A stretch of 64,000 nucleotides of DNA from Parvularcula oceani (GTDB lineage Bacteria; Pseudomonadota; Alphaproteobacteria; Caulobacterales; Parvularculaceae), in contig NZ_JPHU01000004.1 in the NCBI RefSeq assembly GCF_000733125.1, positions 1 to 64,000 of the forward strand. The letters run 5' to 3'. Shown piece by piece: positions 1-8,387 of this stretch. Position 1 is the stretch's first letter. Each line of letters opens with the position of its first letter. Both the position numbers and the translations under genes were made by a program. The notes below the pieces were generated by a model. That model ran no database searches. It worked only from the letters and a program-made list of their open reading frames with translations, and was not told the DNA's origin.

Positions 1-15
1 GGCCCCAACGTGCCC

Positions 16-60
16 TCACCCCAAATCGTAGATTTGGACCTCTCCCACAGGGAGAGGTGA
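16..60. repeat. Paired-hairpin intergenic repeat (REP-like three-way junction)
   Basis: Two perfect hairpins lie side by side. CCAAATC (21-27) pairs with GATTTGG (31-37) around a GTA loop, and CCTCTCCC (39-46) pairs with GGGAGAGG (50-57) around ACA. They are clamped by TCACC (16-20) pairing with GGTGA (56-60). Elements of this shape are common as dispersed intergenic repeats in proteobacteria. This one lies just beyond the 3' end of speD and could also act as a transcription end. The copy number in this genome cannot be judged from a single copy. Confidence 0.6.
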
Positions 61-79
61 AGCGCAAAATCGGCGCCTT

Positions 80-511
80 TTACTCCACGCCCTCGCCGCG
101 CAGGTGCTCGCCGACTTCCACCCGGTCCGCCTTGAAGGCGTGGCGGAGGATCTCGACGGCCTTTTGCGGCTGCGCGTCGCCGCACATGAAGACGTCGAAG
201 GCGGCATAGCCGCGCTCGGGCCAGGTGTGCACGGAGATGTGGCTCTCGGCGAGCACCGCGACGCCCGAGAGGCCGCCGGACGGCAGGAAGGTATGGATGT
301 GGATGTGCAGCAGCGTCGCGCCGCAGGCCTCGATGCAGGCGCGGAAGGTCGCCTCCATGTGGTCCTTGTCGGTCAGGCGCTCGGCATCGTGCAGGTCGAT
401 GATGAGGTGCGTGCCCGCGAAGGTCTTGCCGTCGCGGGTGATGAAGTGATCGAGCTCATCGCCCGTCTGGTGGGCGAGTTCGGGTTTCTTCTTGAATTCG
501 ACGACGCTCAT
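80..511 (-). CDS. speD: S-adenosylmethionine decarboxylase proenzyme
   Basis: 143 residues, the short bacterial class 1 form. The enzyme makes decarboxylated SAM, the aminopropyl donor for spermidine. It cleaves itself to create a pyruvoyl cofactor, and the cleavage motif ESHISVHTWPE is intact (Glu-Ser junction), followed by the usual AAFDVFMCG strand. The start chosen is the ATG at 511, preceded 7 nt upstream by GGGAGG; a TTG further upstream would add GGDP residues without support. This ATG overlaps the ornithine decarboxylase stop as ATGA, so the two are probably translated as a coupled pair. No spermidine synthase is visible; it could lie to the left of the window. Identification is confident from the motif and context. 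Confidence 0.95.
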   Translation of the reverse strand: MSVVEFKKKPELAHQTGDELDHFITRDGKTFAGTHLIIDLHDAERLTDKDHMEATFRACIEACGATLLHIHIHTFLPSGGLSGVAVLAESHISVHTWPERGYAAFDVFMCGDAQPQKAVEILRHAFKADRVEVGEHLRGEGVE

Positions 512-1674
512 TGGATCGCCTCCCAAATCTGTTCGTTGTCCTGGATGAAGACGGATCCGAAGGGATCGTCAGTGCACGCGGCTTCGGCGTAGTCGCCATA
601 GCCGTTGAAACGGGTGGCCATGCAGCGCCCATAGGCGCCGAGCTGGCCGATCTCGATATAGTCGCCGGCCTGGGTGTCCTCCGGCAGGGAGAACGGCCCT
701 TCCATCTTGTCGGCCGAATCGCAGGTGGGTCCGTAGAAGGAGAAGTCCGTCAGGATACCGCCCCGGCTGACGTTCCGGACCGGATAGACCCAATCCAGAG
801 CGCCCGCGTCGTAGAGCGCGCCGTAAGTGCCGTCATTGAGGTAGAGGCAGTCGCCGCGGCGCGCCTCGACCTTGACGAGCAGGCTCGCCCCTTCGGCGGA
901 AATCGCCCGGCCGGGCTCGCACCACAGCTCGGAGTTGCCTGTGGAGAGGAACGGCTCGAAGCGGCGGGAGATCTCGTCGACATAGGCCGACATCGGCAAA
1001 GGCAGCATGCCCGGATAGGCGGCCGGGAAGCCGCCGCCGACATCGAGGATGTCGAGGATCACGCCCGCTTCGACGACCGCGTTCTGCGCCAGCGCGATGG
1101 CCGCGTCATAGGCGCCCGAGGCGAGCGACTGGCTGCCGACATGGAAGCTGATGCCGAGCTTCGCCGCGGCCTGGCGCACGCGGCCCAGGAGCGACGGCGC
1201 CAGCGCCGGGTGGATGCCGAACTTGGACGTCAGCGGAACATGCGCGCCATGAGAGGCGACGGCGAGCCGCACGACGAGCGTGAGGTCGGACGCGTTCCCG
1301 GTCGCGCGCAGGATCTTGTCGAGCTCTTCCTCGGTGTCGAGGGAGAAGATGCGGACGCCGTGCTCGGAATAAGCCTCGGCGATCGCGCGCTCGGCCTTGA
1401 TCGGATGCATGAAGGCGAGCGTCGCCGCCGGGAACAGCTCCCGCACGAGACGGATCTCGGACAGGCTCGCCACGTCGAAATGGTCGATCCCGCCGGCCCA
1501 CGCCGCTTTCAGCAGCCATGGCTCGGGGTTCGCCTTCACGGCGTAATAGGTCTGGCCCGGAAAATTGTCCGAGAACCAGGATGCCGCCCGACGCACGGCG
1601 TGCGGGCGGATGCAGAACACCGGTTCGTCCGGCTGGGTCTCGGCTAGCTGCCGCGCGCTTTGGTATTTTGCCAC
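508..1674 (-). CDS. Ornithine/lysine decarboxylase, PLP fold type III
   Basis: 388 residues with the alanine-racemase-like barrel and beta domain of eukaryotic-type ornithine decarboxylases. It shows YYAVKANP (PLP lysine), HVGSQ, DVGGGFP (phosphate loop), CEPGR and the second-subunit active-site motif GPTCDSAD. It should produce putrescine (or cadaverine if lysine-active) in the cytoplasm, feeding the downstream speD product pathway. The start is GTG at 1674 with an AGGGGA ribosome site about 10 nt upstream. The stop overlaps the speD start by 4 nt. It is divergent from the phosphatase gene across 231 nt that must hold both promoters. Whether it prefers ornithine, lysine or both cannot be told from motifs. 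Confidence 0.93.
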   Translation of the reverse strand: MAKYQSARQLAETQPDEPVFCIRPHAVRRAASWFSDNFPGQTYYAVKANPEPWLLKAAWAGGIDHFDVASLSEIRLVRELFPAATLAFMHPIKAERAIAEAYSEHGVRIFSLDTEEELDKILRATGNASDLTLVVRLAVASHGAHVPLTSKFGIHPALAPSLLGRVRQAAAKLGISFHVGSQSLASGAYDAAIALAQNAVVEAGVILDILDVGGGFPAAYPGMLPLPMSAYVDEISRRFEPFLSTGNSELWCEPGRAISAEGASLLVKVEARRGDCLYLNDGTYGALYDAGALDWVYPVRNVSRGGILTDFSFYGPTCDSADKMEGPFSLPEDTQAGDYIEIGQLGAYGRCMATRFNGYGDYAEAACTDDPFGSVFIQDNEQIWEAIQ

Positions 1675-1905
1675 CGCATGGGGTCCCCTTTCGGCAGGCG
1701 GCTACGACTTCGGTTTTTGTGGTCGAAGTCCTGACCGCCACTTCTGGAAAAGCGCCGTCCCCCTGGGTGGGCCACCTCGCGTGGCAGATACGGGTCGCGG
1801 CGGGAGGCGCAAATAGAGCCGCTCGAACCGGCTGACAACCCACCTATGAGACGAAATTGACGCAATAACCCTGAATAAGGGCATGGCAGCGACAGGGGCA
1901 GCGCG

Positions 1906-3603
1906 ATGACTCTCACCAGAAGACGGCTCCTCGCCGGCGGGCTCTTCGGCCTGGCCGCTTGCGGGTCCGCCGGATCGGCCTTGATGAAGTCGGAAAGGCT
2001 CGCCGCATCAGGGACTTTCAGCAGCGGCGTCGCCAGCGGCGACCCGCGAACGGACAGCGTCGTCCTATGGACCCGCGCCGCGCCCGCAGGGGCGGGCGGC
2101 ACGGTGAGCGGCATGGCGGAGCTATCCGATTCGCCCGATTTCGACCGAATCGTCTGGTCCGCGCGATTCGAGACGGGGCCGTCCCGCGACTACACCGTGA
2201 AGCTCGTGGCGGACGGTCTCGAACCCGGACGGCGCTATCACTACCGGTTCCTCTCGGGCGATGCGGTTGCGACCGGGCGCACGCGCACCCTGCCCGAACA
2301 GGCGGAACGGGCGCGATTCGCCATCGTCTCCTGCTCGAACTACCCGTTCGGCTATTTCAATGCCTATGACCATATCGCCCGCGGCGACTTCGATGCGGTC
2401 ATCCATCTCGGCGACTACATCTACGAATACGGGCGCAGAGGCTATGGCGGCGATGTCGGCAAGACGCTCGGCCGCCAGCACGAGCCTGCGCACGAGATCG
2501 TCACGCTGGACGATTACCGGCGACGGCATCGTCAGTACAAATCCGACCCCTGCTCGCAGGCCATGCATGCCGCCCACCCCTTGATCGCGATCTGGGACGA
2601 CCACGAGACCGCGAACAATTCCTGGGAGGGCGGCGCGCAGAACCACCAGCGCGACGAGGGCGACTGGAACGACCGCCGGCGGGCGGCGCTGCAGGCCTAT
2701 TACGAGTATATGCCGGTTCGCGACCCTGAGCCGGGGCGTTCGCGCGAGGCGCTCTACCGCGACTATAGCTGGGGCGGCCTCCTAAGCCTTGCCGCCATCG
2801 AGACGCGGCTGACGGCGCGTTCGGAGCAGTTCGAATATTCCGACATCGTGCCGCAGCTGACCTCGCCCGAAGCGATCGCGGCCTGGCGCCGCGACAAGCT
2901 CGAGGATTCGGGCCGCACCCTCATGGGCGAGGCGCAGCTCGATTATCTCGAGAGCGTGCTGCGCCGCTCGGTCGAACGGTCCGAGCCCTGGCGCCTGGTC
3001 GCCAACCAGGTGATCATGGCGCGGGTCACCGCGCCCAACCTCGTGCCCCATGTGACGGAGGCGGATCTCCTCGAGCTCGAACAGCAATGGGACCAGGTCC
3101 GCGCCTTCGTGCAGTTCTCGGCCCTCGGCCTGCCCCTCAACGTCGATGCCTGGGACGGTTATCCGGCCGCGCGCCAGCGCTTCTACGAGAGAGCGCAATC
3201 GGCCGGGGCGCGGGACCTGATCGTGCTGACCGGCGACACGCATGAATTCTGGGCGAACGACCTGCGCGACGATGACGGCTCGCCGATGGGCGTGGAGCTC
3301 GGCACGACCGGCGTCACATCCCCCGGCCCGACCGGCTATCTGCGCGACAAGGCCTTCGACTACTCGCTCCTCCTGCGCCGCGAGAACCCGGATGTCCGCT
3401 GGCACGGCACGGGAAGCTACGGCTATATCGACCTGCAGCTCGACGGGGATCGCGGCCAGGCCGATTTCGTCACCGTCTCGGACATCCTGTCGCCGGAATA
3501 CGAGCCGGGCCGGCAGGCGAGCATCGGCCTCGAAAAGCGCGGCGGCACGGTCGCCTTCCGCCGCCCGCGCGGCCTGGGCCTCAAGGAGCGTGTGCTGTTC
3601 TGA
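1906..3603 (+). CDS. phoD: PhoD-family alkaline phosphatase, Tat-exported
   Basis: 565 residues. The N-terminus TRRRLLAGGLFGLAACGS is a twin-arginine signal with a possible lipobox (LAAC), so the protein may be a Tat-exported lipoprotein. PhoD enzymes are calcium/iron phosphodiesterases and phosphomonoesterases of the periplasm. Hallmarks present are GVASGDP near residue 40, the metal-site blocks LGDYIYEYG and DDHETANN, and TGDTHEFW toward the C-terminus. It stands alone: divergent from the decarboxylase gene and convergent with hisD across only 18 nt. No Pho box was searched for rigorously. Family assignment is firm; the natural substrate is unknown. Confidence 0.93.
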   Translation: MTLTRRRLLAGGLFGLAACGSAGSALMKSERLAASGTFSSGVASGDPRTDSVVLWTRAAPAGAGGTVSGMAELSDSPDFDRIVWSARFETGPSRDYTVKLVADGLEPGRRYHYRFLSGDAVATGRTRTLPEQAERARFAIVSCSNYPFGYFNAYDHIARGDFDAVIHLGDYIYEYGRRGYGGDVGKTLGRQHEPAHEIVTLDDYRRRHRQYKSDPCSQAMHAAHPLIAIWDDHETANNSWEGGAQNHQRDEGDWNDRRRAALQAYYEYMPVRDPEPGRSREALYRDYSWGGLLSLAAIETRLTARSEQFEYSDIVPQLTSPEAIAAWRRDKLEDSGRTLMGEAQLDYLESVLRRSVERSEPWRLVANQVIMARVTAPNLVPHVTEADLLELEQQWDQVRAFVQFSALGLPLNVDAWDGYPAARQRFYERAQSAGARDLIVLTGDTHEFWANDLRDDDGSPMGVELGTTGVTSPGPTGYLRDKAFDYSLLLRRENPDVRWHGTGSYGYIDLQLDGDRGQADFVTVSDILSPEYEPGRQASIGLEKRGGTVAFRRPRGLGLKERVLF

Positions 3604-3621
3604 GCGAAGCTCGAAGCGCCC

Positions 3622-4911
3622 TCAATCGAGCCGGCGCTTCACGCTCTGCGCATGGCTGTGCAGGCCTTCGGCCTCCGCCAGCGTGACGGCGGCGGGACCG
3701 ATCCGGCGCACCGCCTTCTCGGACAGGCCGGTGATGGTGGTCCGCTTGAGGAAGTCGAGCACGGAGAGACCAGAGCTGAACCGCGCGGCCCGCGCCGTCG
3801 GCAGGACGTGGTTCGGCCCCGCCACGTAATCACCGACCGCTTCGGGCGTATGCCGCCCGAGGAAGATCGCGCCGGCATGGCGGATGCTCGTCAGCATGGC
3901 GTCGGGATCTTCGACGGCGAGTTCCAGATGCTCCGGCGCGAGGCGGTCGACGAGGCGCGGCGCATCGCCGAGGCCCGGCACGACGATGAGGGCGGAATTG
4001 TCCTCCCACGCCCGCCGCGCGATCTCCTCGCGCGGGGACGCGCGAAGCTGCGCCTCCGCCGCTTCGGCCACACGGTCCGCGAAAGCGGGATCGTCGGTGA
4101 TCAGGATGCTCTGCGAGGAAGCATCGTGCTCGGACTGGCTGAGGAGGTCGGCCGCGATCCAGTCGGGATCGTTGTCCGCATCGGCGACGACGGTGATCTC
4201 CGAAGGCCCGGCGATCGAATCGATGCCGACCTGGCCGAAGACCTGCCGCTTGGCGGCGGCGACATAGGCATTGCCCGGCCCGACGATCTTGTCCACGGGC
4301 GCGATGGTCTGCGTGCCGTAAGCCAGCGCTGCGATCGCCTGCGCGCCGCCCACCCGGTAGATTTCCGTGACGCCGGCGATCCCGGCGGCGGCCAGCACCA
4401 GCGGGTTGAGGGTTTCGTCAGGGGTCGGAACGACCATGACCACGCGCCCCACCCCCGCCGCGCGGGCGGGGATCGCGTTCATCAGGACCGAAGAGGGATA
4501 GCTCGCGGTGCCGCCCGGCACATAGAGGCCCGCCGCATCGACCGGCGTCCAGCGCCATCCCAGCGTCGCGCCCGCATCATCCGTCCAGCGCTCGTCCTCG
4601 GGCAGCTGACGGCGGTGATAGGCCTCGATGCGGCCCGCTGCGAGCTGAAGCGCCTCGATTTCGGCGGGAGGGCATTTGGCGCGCGCCGCCTCGATCTCGG
4701 ACTGCCCGATAGCGAGCCTGTCCGGCGTGAGCGCGAAGCGGTCGAAACGCTCGGTCAGGGCGCAGAGGGCGACGTCACCCTCCTCCCGCACGCGCGCGAT
4801 GATCTCGGCCACCGCGTCGCCGACCTCGGCCGAGGCCTCGCGCTTGAGGTGAAGGAGACGCTCGAACTCCGCTTCGAAGCCCGGCGCCCCGGTGCGCAGA
4901 CGGCGAACCAT
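3622..4911 (-). CDS. hisD: Histidinol dehydrogenase
   Basis: 429 residues, normal length. Catalyses the last two oxidations of histidine biosynthesis (histidinol to histidine) with NAD+ and zinc. Typical segments are GLYVPGGTASYPSS, GPGNAYVAAAKRQVFG, IDSIAGPSEI and SEHDASSQSIL. The open frame extends upstream, but the ATG at 4911 begins the conserved protein and overlaps the DUF2948 stop by one base (TGATG). It ends the operon murA-DUF2948-hisD. hisG lies about 6.5 kb away in a different transcription unit, so his genes are scattered here. Confidence 0.97.
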   Translation of the reverse strand: MVRRLRTGAPGFEAEFERLLHLKREASAEVGDAVAEIIARVREEGDVALCALTERFDRFALTPDRLAIGQSEIEAARAKCPPAEIEALQLAAGRIEAYHRRQLPEDERWTDDAGATLGWRWTPVDAAGLYVPGGTASYPSSVLMNAIPARAAGVGRVVMVVPTPDETLNPLVLAAAGIAGVTEIYRVGGAQAIAALAYGTQTIAPVDKIVGPGNAYVAAAKRQVFGQVGIDSIAGPSEITVVADADNDPDWIAADLLSQSEHDASSQSILITDDPAFADRVAEAAEAQLRASPREEIARRAWEDNSALIVVPGLGDAPRLVDRLAPEHLELAVEDPDAMLTSIRHAGAIFLGRHTPEAVGDYVAGPNHVLPTARAARFSSGLSVLDFLKRTTITGLSEKAVRRIGPAAVTLAEAEGLHSHAQSVKRRLD

Positions 4912-5366
4912 CACGGCGCCTCTTCGTGGTTCGGCCTGCTCCGCGTCGCCCAGGGGTCGCTGAGATCCTCGAGCGTCAGGTTGATGGCTTCGACATCGAG
5001 TGCGATGGCGCCGCCGCCCGCGAGGTTCAGGATGATAGTGCCCGTCCCGTCCTCGCCAGCCTCGAAGCGCACGGCGAGGATGCTGACAACGGCATCCTTG
5101 GACGACAGGTCGACATTCTTGCTGCGCACCCGCACGACGTCGTCGAAATGCGCGCCCGTCCGCACCCGCGCGAAGGGCCCGCGGCTCTTCCTCACGCCCT
5201 CCTCCCAGACGAAGCGGTTGGCGACGAGGACGAAGCGGCGCGCGCGCGGCAGGAAGGCCATCTCTCCGGTCTTCGCGACCGCGTCCTGCAGGACGGCAGA
5301 GACCACTTCGAGGTCTTCCTCGTCGGCGGCCATCAGGGCGAGCGGCGTGTATGTCTTGGGCTTCAT
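4911..5366 (-). CDS. DUF2948 family protein
   Basis: 151 residues, cytoplasmic, no signal or membrane segment. It matches the alphaproteobacterial family DUF2948, recognised by the opening LALMAADEEDLEVVSAVLQDA and the conserved FLPRARRFVLVANRFVWE block. Its function is not known. It sits between murA (54 nt upstream) and hisD (1-nt overlap), a neighbourhood I recall as common in alphaproteobacteria. The ATG start is followed directly by the conserved region. Confidence 0.85.
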   Translation of the reverse strand: MKPKTYTPLALMAADEEDLEVVSAVLQDAVAKTGEMAFLPRARRFVLVANRFVWEEGVRKSRGPFARVRTGAHFDDVVRVRSKNVDLSSKDAVVSILAVRFEAGEDGTGTIILNLAGGGAIALDVEAINLTLEDLSDPWATRSRPNHEEAP

Positions 5367-5419
5367 GACAGCCCACCTAGAGGCTTTGCGCCTCTTCGCA
5401 CAGTGGCAAAGTCGGCGCG

Positions 5420-6685
5420 TCAGCCCTCTTCAGGCACGCGCTCGACCAGTGCGCCGACCTGACGCAGCTTCTCGTCGAGCCGCTCGAAGCCGCGGTCGAG
5501 GTGGTAGAGGCGCGAGACCATGGTCTGCCCCTCCGCCGCAAGGCCCGCGATGATGAGCGACATCGACGCGCGCAGATCGGTCGCCATGACCGGGGCGCCC
5601 TTGAGGCGCGGCTTGCCGATCACCGTTGCGGAGCGGCCCTCGACCTTCACGTCGGCGCCCATGCGCATGAGTTCGGGAACGTGCATGAAGCGGTTCTCGA
5701 AGATCGTCTCCCGGATCGTCGAGGTTCCATCGGCCATCGCCATCAGCGCCATGTACTGCGCCTGAAGATCGGTGGGAAAGCCCGGAAACGGCTCTGTCTG
5801 AACGGATGTGCCCCGCGTCGGGCGGCCCCATTTGGTCACCCGCAAACCGCCATCCTCTTCGCGCAGGGCCAGCCCGGCCTCTTCGAGGATGCCGTCCGCC
5901 GCGCCCAGAAGTTCGAGGCGCCCGCGCCTGAGGAACAGCTCGCCCCCCGCCGCGCCGACGGCCATGGCGTAGGAGCCCATTTCGATCCTGTCGGCCAGAA
6001 CCTCATGCTCTGCCCCGTGCAGGCGATCCACGCCGTCAATGGTGATCGTGGAGGTGCCGTCGCCCTCGATCTTCGCGCCCATGGCCCGGAGGCAGGTCGC
6101 GAGATCGGCAATCTCCGGCTCCCGCGCGGCATTTTCCAGAACGGTGCGCCCTTCGGCCAGCGTCGCGGCCATGAGGGCATGTTCGGTCGCGCCGACCGAG
6201 ACGAAGGGAAAGGCGATGCGCCCGCCCCTGAGCCCGCCCGGCGCCCGGGCCTGCACATAGCCCTCGTCGAGCGCAATTTCCGCTCCCATGGCCTCGAGCG
6301 CCTTGAGGTGGAGGTCGACCGGGCGCGCTCCGATGGCGCAGCCGCCGGGCAGCGAGACCCGCGCCTCGTGCTCGCGCGCGAGGAGCGGACCGAGCACGTT
6401 GAAGCTCGCGCGCATCTTGCGGACGATGTCGTAAGGGGCGGTCGTCGAAGAGATGTCGCGCGCGTGGATCGTCAGCCCGCTGCCATCGCGCTCGACGGAG
6501 GCGCCGTGATTGCGCAGGAGCGTCGTCAGCTGGCGGACATCGGCGAGGTCGGGAACCTGGTCGAGGCGCAGCGCCTCGTCCGTCAGGAGCGCGGCCACCA
6601 TGACTTTGAGAGCGGAGTTCTTGGCGCCGGCGATCTCCACCTCGCCATAGAGTTCGCGTCCGCCAATGATCGCGAGCCTGTCCAT
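5420..6685 (-). CDS. murA: UDP-N-acetylglucosamine 1-carboxyvinyltransferase
   Basis: 421 residues. Transfers enolpyruvate from PEP to UDP-GlcNAc, the first committed step of peptidoglycan synthesis. The PEP/UDP-GlcNAc lysine is K22 in AGAKNSALK, and the catalytic, fosfomycin-reactive cysteine is C116 in [16 protein letters not shown]. An aspartate there would give fosfomycin resistance, so the enzyme looks fosfomycin sensitive. The start ATG overlaps the stop of the small upstream gene (TGATG). It leads the murA-DUF2948-hisD operon. Confidence 0.97.
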   Translation of the reverse strand: MDRLAIIGGRELYGEVEIAGAKNSALKVMVAALLTDEALRLDQVPDLADVRQLTTLLRNHGASVERDGSGLTIHARDISSTTAPYDIVRKMRASFNVLGPLLAREHEARVSLPGGCAIGARPVDLHLKALEAMGAEIALDEGYVQARAPGGLRGGRIAFPFVSVGATEHALMAATLAEGRTVLENAAREPEIADLATCLRAMGAKIEGDGTSTITIDGVDRLHGAEHEVLADRIEMGSYAMAVGAAGGELFLRRGRLELLGAADGILEEAGLALREEDGGLRVTKWGRPTRGTSVQTEPFPGFPTDLQAQYMALMAMADGTSTIRETIFENRFMHVPELMRMGADVKVEGRSATVIGKPRLKGAPVMATDLRASMSLIIAGLAAEGQTMVSRLYHLDRGFERLDEKLRQVGALVERVPEEG

Positions 6686-6813
6686 CAGCGCTCCTCCCGC
6701 GGCGGTTTCGCCGCCTTCCTGCGGCGCAGATTGCGCCGGAGCTGCTCGGCCAGCCGCTCTTCCTTGGATTTGGGTTCGGGGCGGCGGGGCCCATCGTCGT
6801 TCCGGTCCGCCAT
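6685..6813 (-). CDS. Small basic/charged hypothetical protein upstream of murA
   Basis: 42 residues, almost entirely charged: an N-terminal half rich in Asp, Pro and Lys, then an Arg/Lys-rich helix ([16 protein letters not shown]). The frame is open further upstream but that part overlaps tRNA-Thr, so the ATG at 6813 is the likely start. Its stop overlaps the murA start by one base, which suggests translational coupling. I do not recognise the family. It could be a real small protein or a short leader frame for murA. Confidence 0.5.
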   Translation of the reverse strand: MADRNDDGPRRPEPKSKEERLAEQLRRNLRRRKAAKPPREER

Positions 6814-6839
6814 GCCGTCCTTCGTCCGGTTCGGGGCCC

Positions 6840-6914
6840 TGGTGCCGCTGGAGAGAATTGAACTCTCGGCCTCACCCTTACCAAGGGTGCGCTCTACCAC
6901 TGAGCTACAGCGGC
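6840..6914 (-). tRNA. tRNA-Thr (anticodon GGT)
   Basis: A 75-nt cloverleaf with encoded CCA. The acceptor stem GCCGCTG pairs with CAGCGGC. The D arm is GCTCAGTGGTAGAGC. The anticodon stem CACCC/GGGTG holds the loop TTGGTAA, giving anticodon GGT. The T arm is GAGAGTTCAATTCTCTC. It reads ACC and ACU codons. Confidence 0.97.
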
Positions 6915-6987
6915 GGGACCAAGGCGGCCCCTCTAGGGGCGACGGACGGCCCCGTCAAGGACCGCCCGTCACGACTGCAAAATACTT

Positions 6988-7017
6988 TTGGTTGTCTCTT
7001 GCAACCTGTGCAACCAA
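6988..7017. promoter_or_regulatory. Inverted repeat in tRNA/glycosyltransferase divergent spacer
   Basis: TTGGTTG (6988-6994) is mirrored by CAACCAA (7011-7017), with an additional CAACC copy in the centre. It lies between the tRNA-Thr gene and the divergently transcribed glycosyltransferase. It could be an operator or a weak hairpin in the leader. No protein is assigned. Confidence 0.3.
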
Positions 7018-7052
7018 CGCGACCGGAAGATGCATAGGGAACGAGCGACAGC

Positions 7053-8291
7053 ATGACGGTAGACCTCGATTACACGCGGCGCAGCCGATGGCCGGATAAG
7101 CGCCTGCCCCTGGATTTCGGCGCGGCCGCCACCTTCGACCAAGGCGGGCACCGCGCCCGCAGGCCGCTGCGCATCACCATCGTCCACTGCAACGGACACG
7201 GAGCGTTGGTCGGCGGGTTCAGGATGATCGCGGACTATGCCGAAGCGCTCCGGAGCGCCGGACACAGCGTCACCCTCATTTCCCCGAAGCCCGCGCGCGA
7301 GCGCCTCTTCGGCGGTCCGTGGCGGCGCCTGCCGCTCTACAGGAAAGCTCAGCTGCAAGACGATTTTCTGCGCGGCCGAGGCCTGAACAACATCGTCCTC
7401 GACCGCACGGGCCCCTTGGCCGCCGCCGATCTTCCCGATGCGGACATCGTCATGGCGACGTGGTGGGAAACAGCCGAATGGGTGCGCGCCCTGCCGCCCG
7501 CCAAGGGGCGCAAGATCCATTTCGTGCAGGGTTACGAGATGTTCGACTACCTGCCCCTCGACCGCGTGCGGGCGGTGCTCGACGATCCGATGCCGAAGAT
7601 CCTCGTCGCGCCCTGGCTGGAACGGATCCTGCGCGAAGAGCATGGCGCGACGGATGTGACCGTGGTCCCCAATGCGGTTGATACGACGCGCTTCGTGCCG
7701 CCGACCCGCGACGGCATCCCCGAGCCGCGCTTCGGCCTCCTCTTCTCGAAAACCCCGATCAAGAACATGCCGCTGGCCAGGAGCGCCTTCGACCTCGCGC
7801 GCAGGGGACGCTCCGACCTCTCCTTCATCAGCTTCGGCGCCACCGCTCCCGGGGCGGACGAGCTGACGGCGCTCGAGCGCTTCGCTCTCCGCCCGCCACA
7901 GGCCGAGATCCCGTCCCTCTACGGCGCCTGCCGCGCCTGGCTCCTGCCCTCGACCTCCGAAGGGTTCGGCCTTCCGATCCTCGAGGCGATGGCCTGCGGC
8001 ACCCCCGTCATCTCGACGGCCGTCGGCGCGGCGCCGGACATCATCGACGGCACGAACGGCATCATCGTCGATGCCCAGCCGCAGGCCTTCGCGATGCAGA
8101 TCCGCCGCTTCGCCGACATGCCCGCCGCCGAATGGCTGATGATGTCGAAGCGGGCGCGGGCGACGGCGGAACGCTTTTCCCGGAAGGGCGGAGGCCGCAG
8201 CTTCGAACAGGCGGTGAGACAGCTCGCGCAGCGCGGCGAGGGCTCCGCCGCTTCGCCTGCGCCCCGCCAAGAGCTGACTGAGCCGGCCTGA
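7053..8291 (+). CDS. GT4-type glycosyltransferase
   Basis: 412 residues with two Rossmann-like halves. The N-terminal half holds a glycine-rich GALVGGFRMIADYAEAL segment after the first strand. The C-terminal half has the nucleotide-sugar motif STSEGFGLPILEAMACGTPV, with the two glutamates expected of retaining GT4 enzymes. It transfers a sugar from an NDP-sugar to an unknown acceptor. It has no membrane segment and stands alone; the neighbouring large secreted protein is convergent. A terminator hairpin follows. Donor and acceptor cannot be predicted. Confidence 0.85.
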   Translation: MTVDLDYTRRSRWPDKRLPLDFGAAATFDQGGHRARRPLRITIVHCNGHGALVGGFRMIADYAEALRSAGHSVTLISPKPARERLFGGPWRRLPLYRKAQLQDDFLRGRGLNNIVLDRTGPLAAADLPDADIVMATWWETAEWVRALPPAKGRKIHFVQGYEMFDYLPLDRVRAVLDDPMPKILVAPWLERILREEHGATDVTVVPNAVDTTRFVPPTRDGIPEPRFGLLFSKTPIKNMPLARSAFDLARRGRSDLSFISFGATAPGADELTALERFALRPPQAEIPSLYGACRAWLLPSTSEGFGLPILEAMACGTPVISTAVGAAPDIIDGTNGIIVDAQPQAFAMQIRRFADMPAAEWLMMSKRARATAERFSRKGGGRSFEQAVRQLAQRGEGSAASPAPRQELTEPA

Positions 8292-8298
8292 AGCGGGT

Positions 8299-8342
8299 CC
8301 AGCCGCGGGGCCCTGAACGGCCCTGCGGCTGGTGTTCTCTCC
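8299..8342 (+). terminator. Terminator hairpin after the glycosyltransferase gene
   Basis: CCAGCCGCGGGGCC (8299-8312) pairs with GGCCCTGCGGCTGG (8319-8332), a 14-bp stem with one G-T wobble and a 6-nt loop, followed by TGTTCTCTCC. It sits 7 nt past the stop and between convergent genes. The U-tract is imperfect. Confidence 0.6.
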
Positions 8343-8387
8343 GTGCCGCGAAAGGTCCGCGGCCCGGGCCCCCGCAGGAGGCTGCGC

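Noticed and set aside
4912-5376. N-terminal extension of hisD through DUF2948
   Set aside because: The extension is the DUF2948 gene read in another frame; the conserved HisD sequence starts at 4911.
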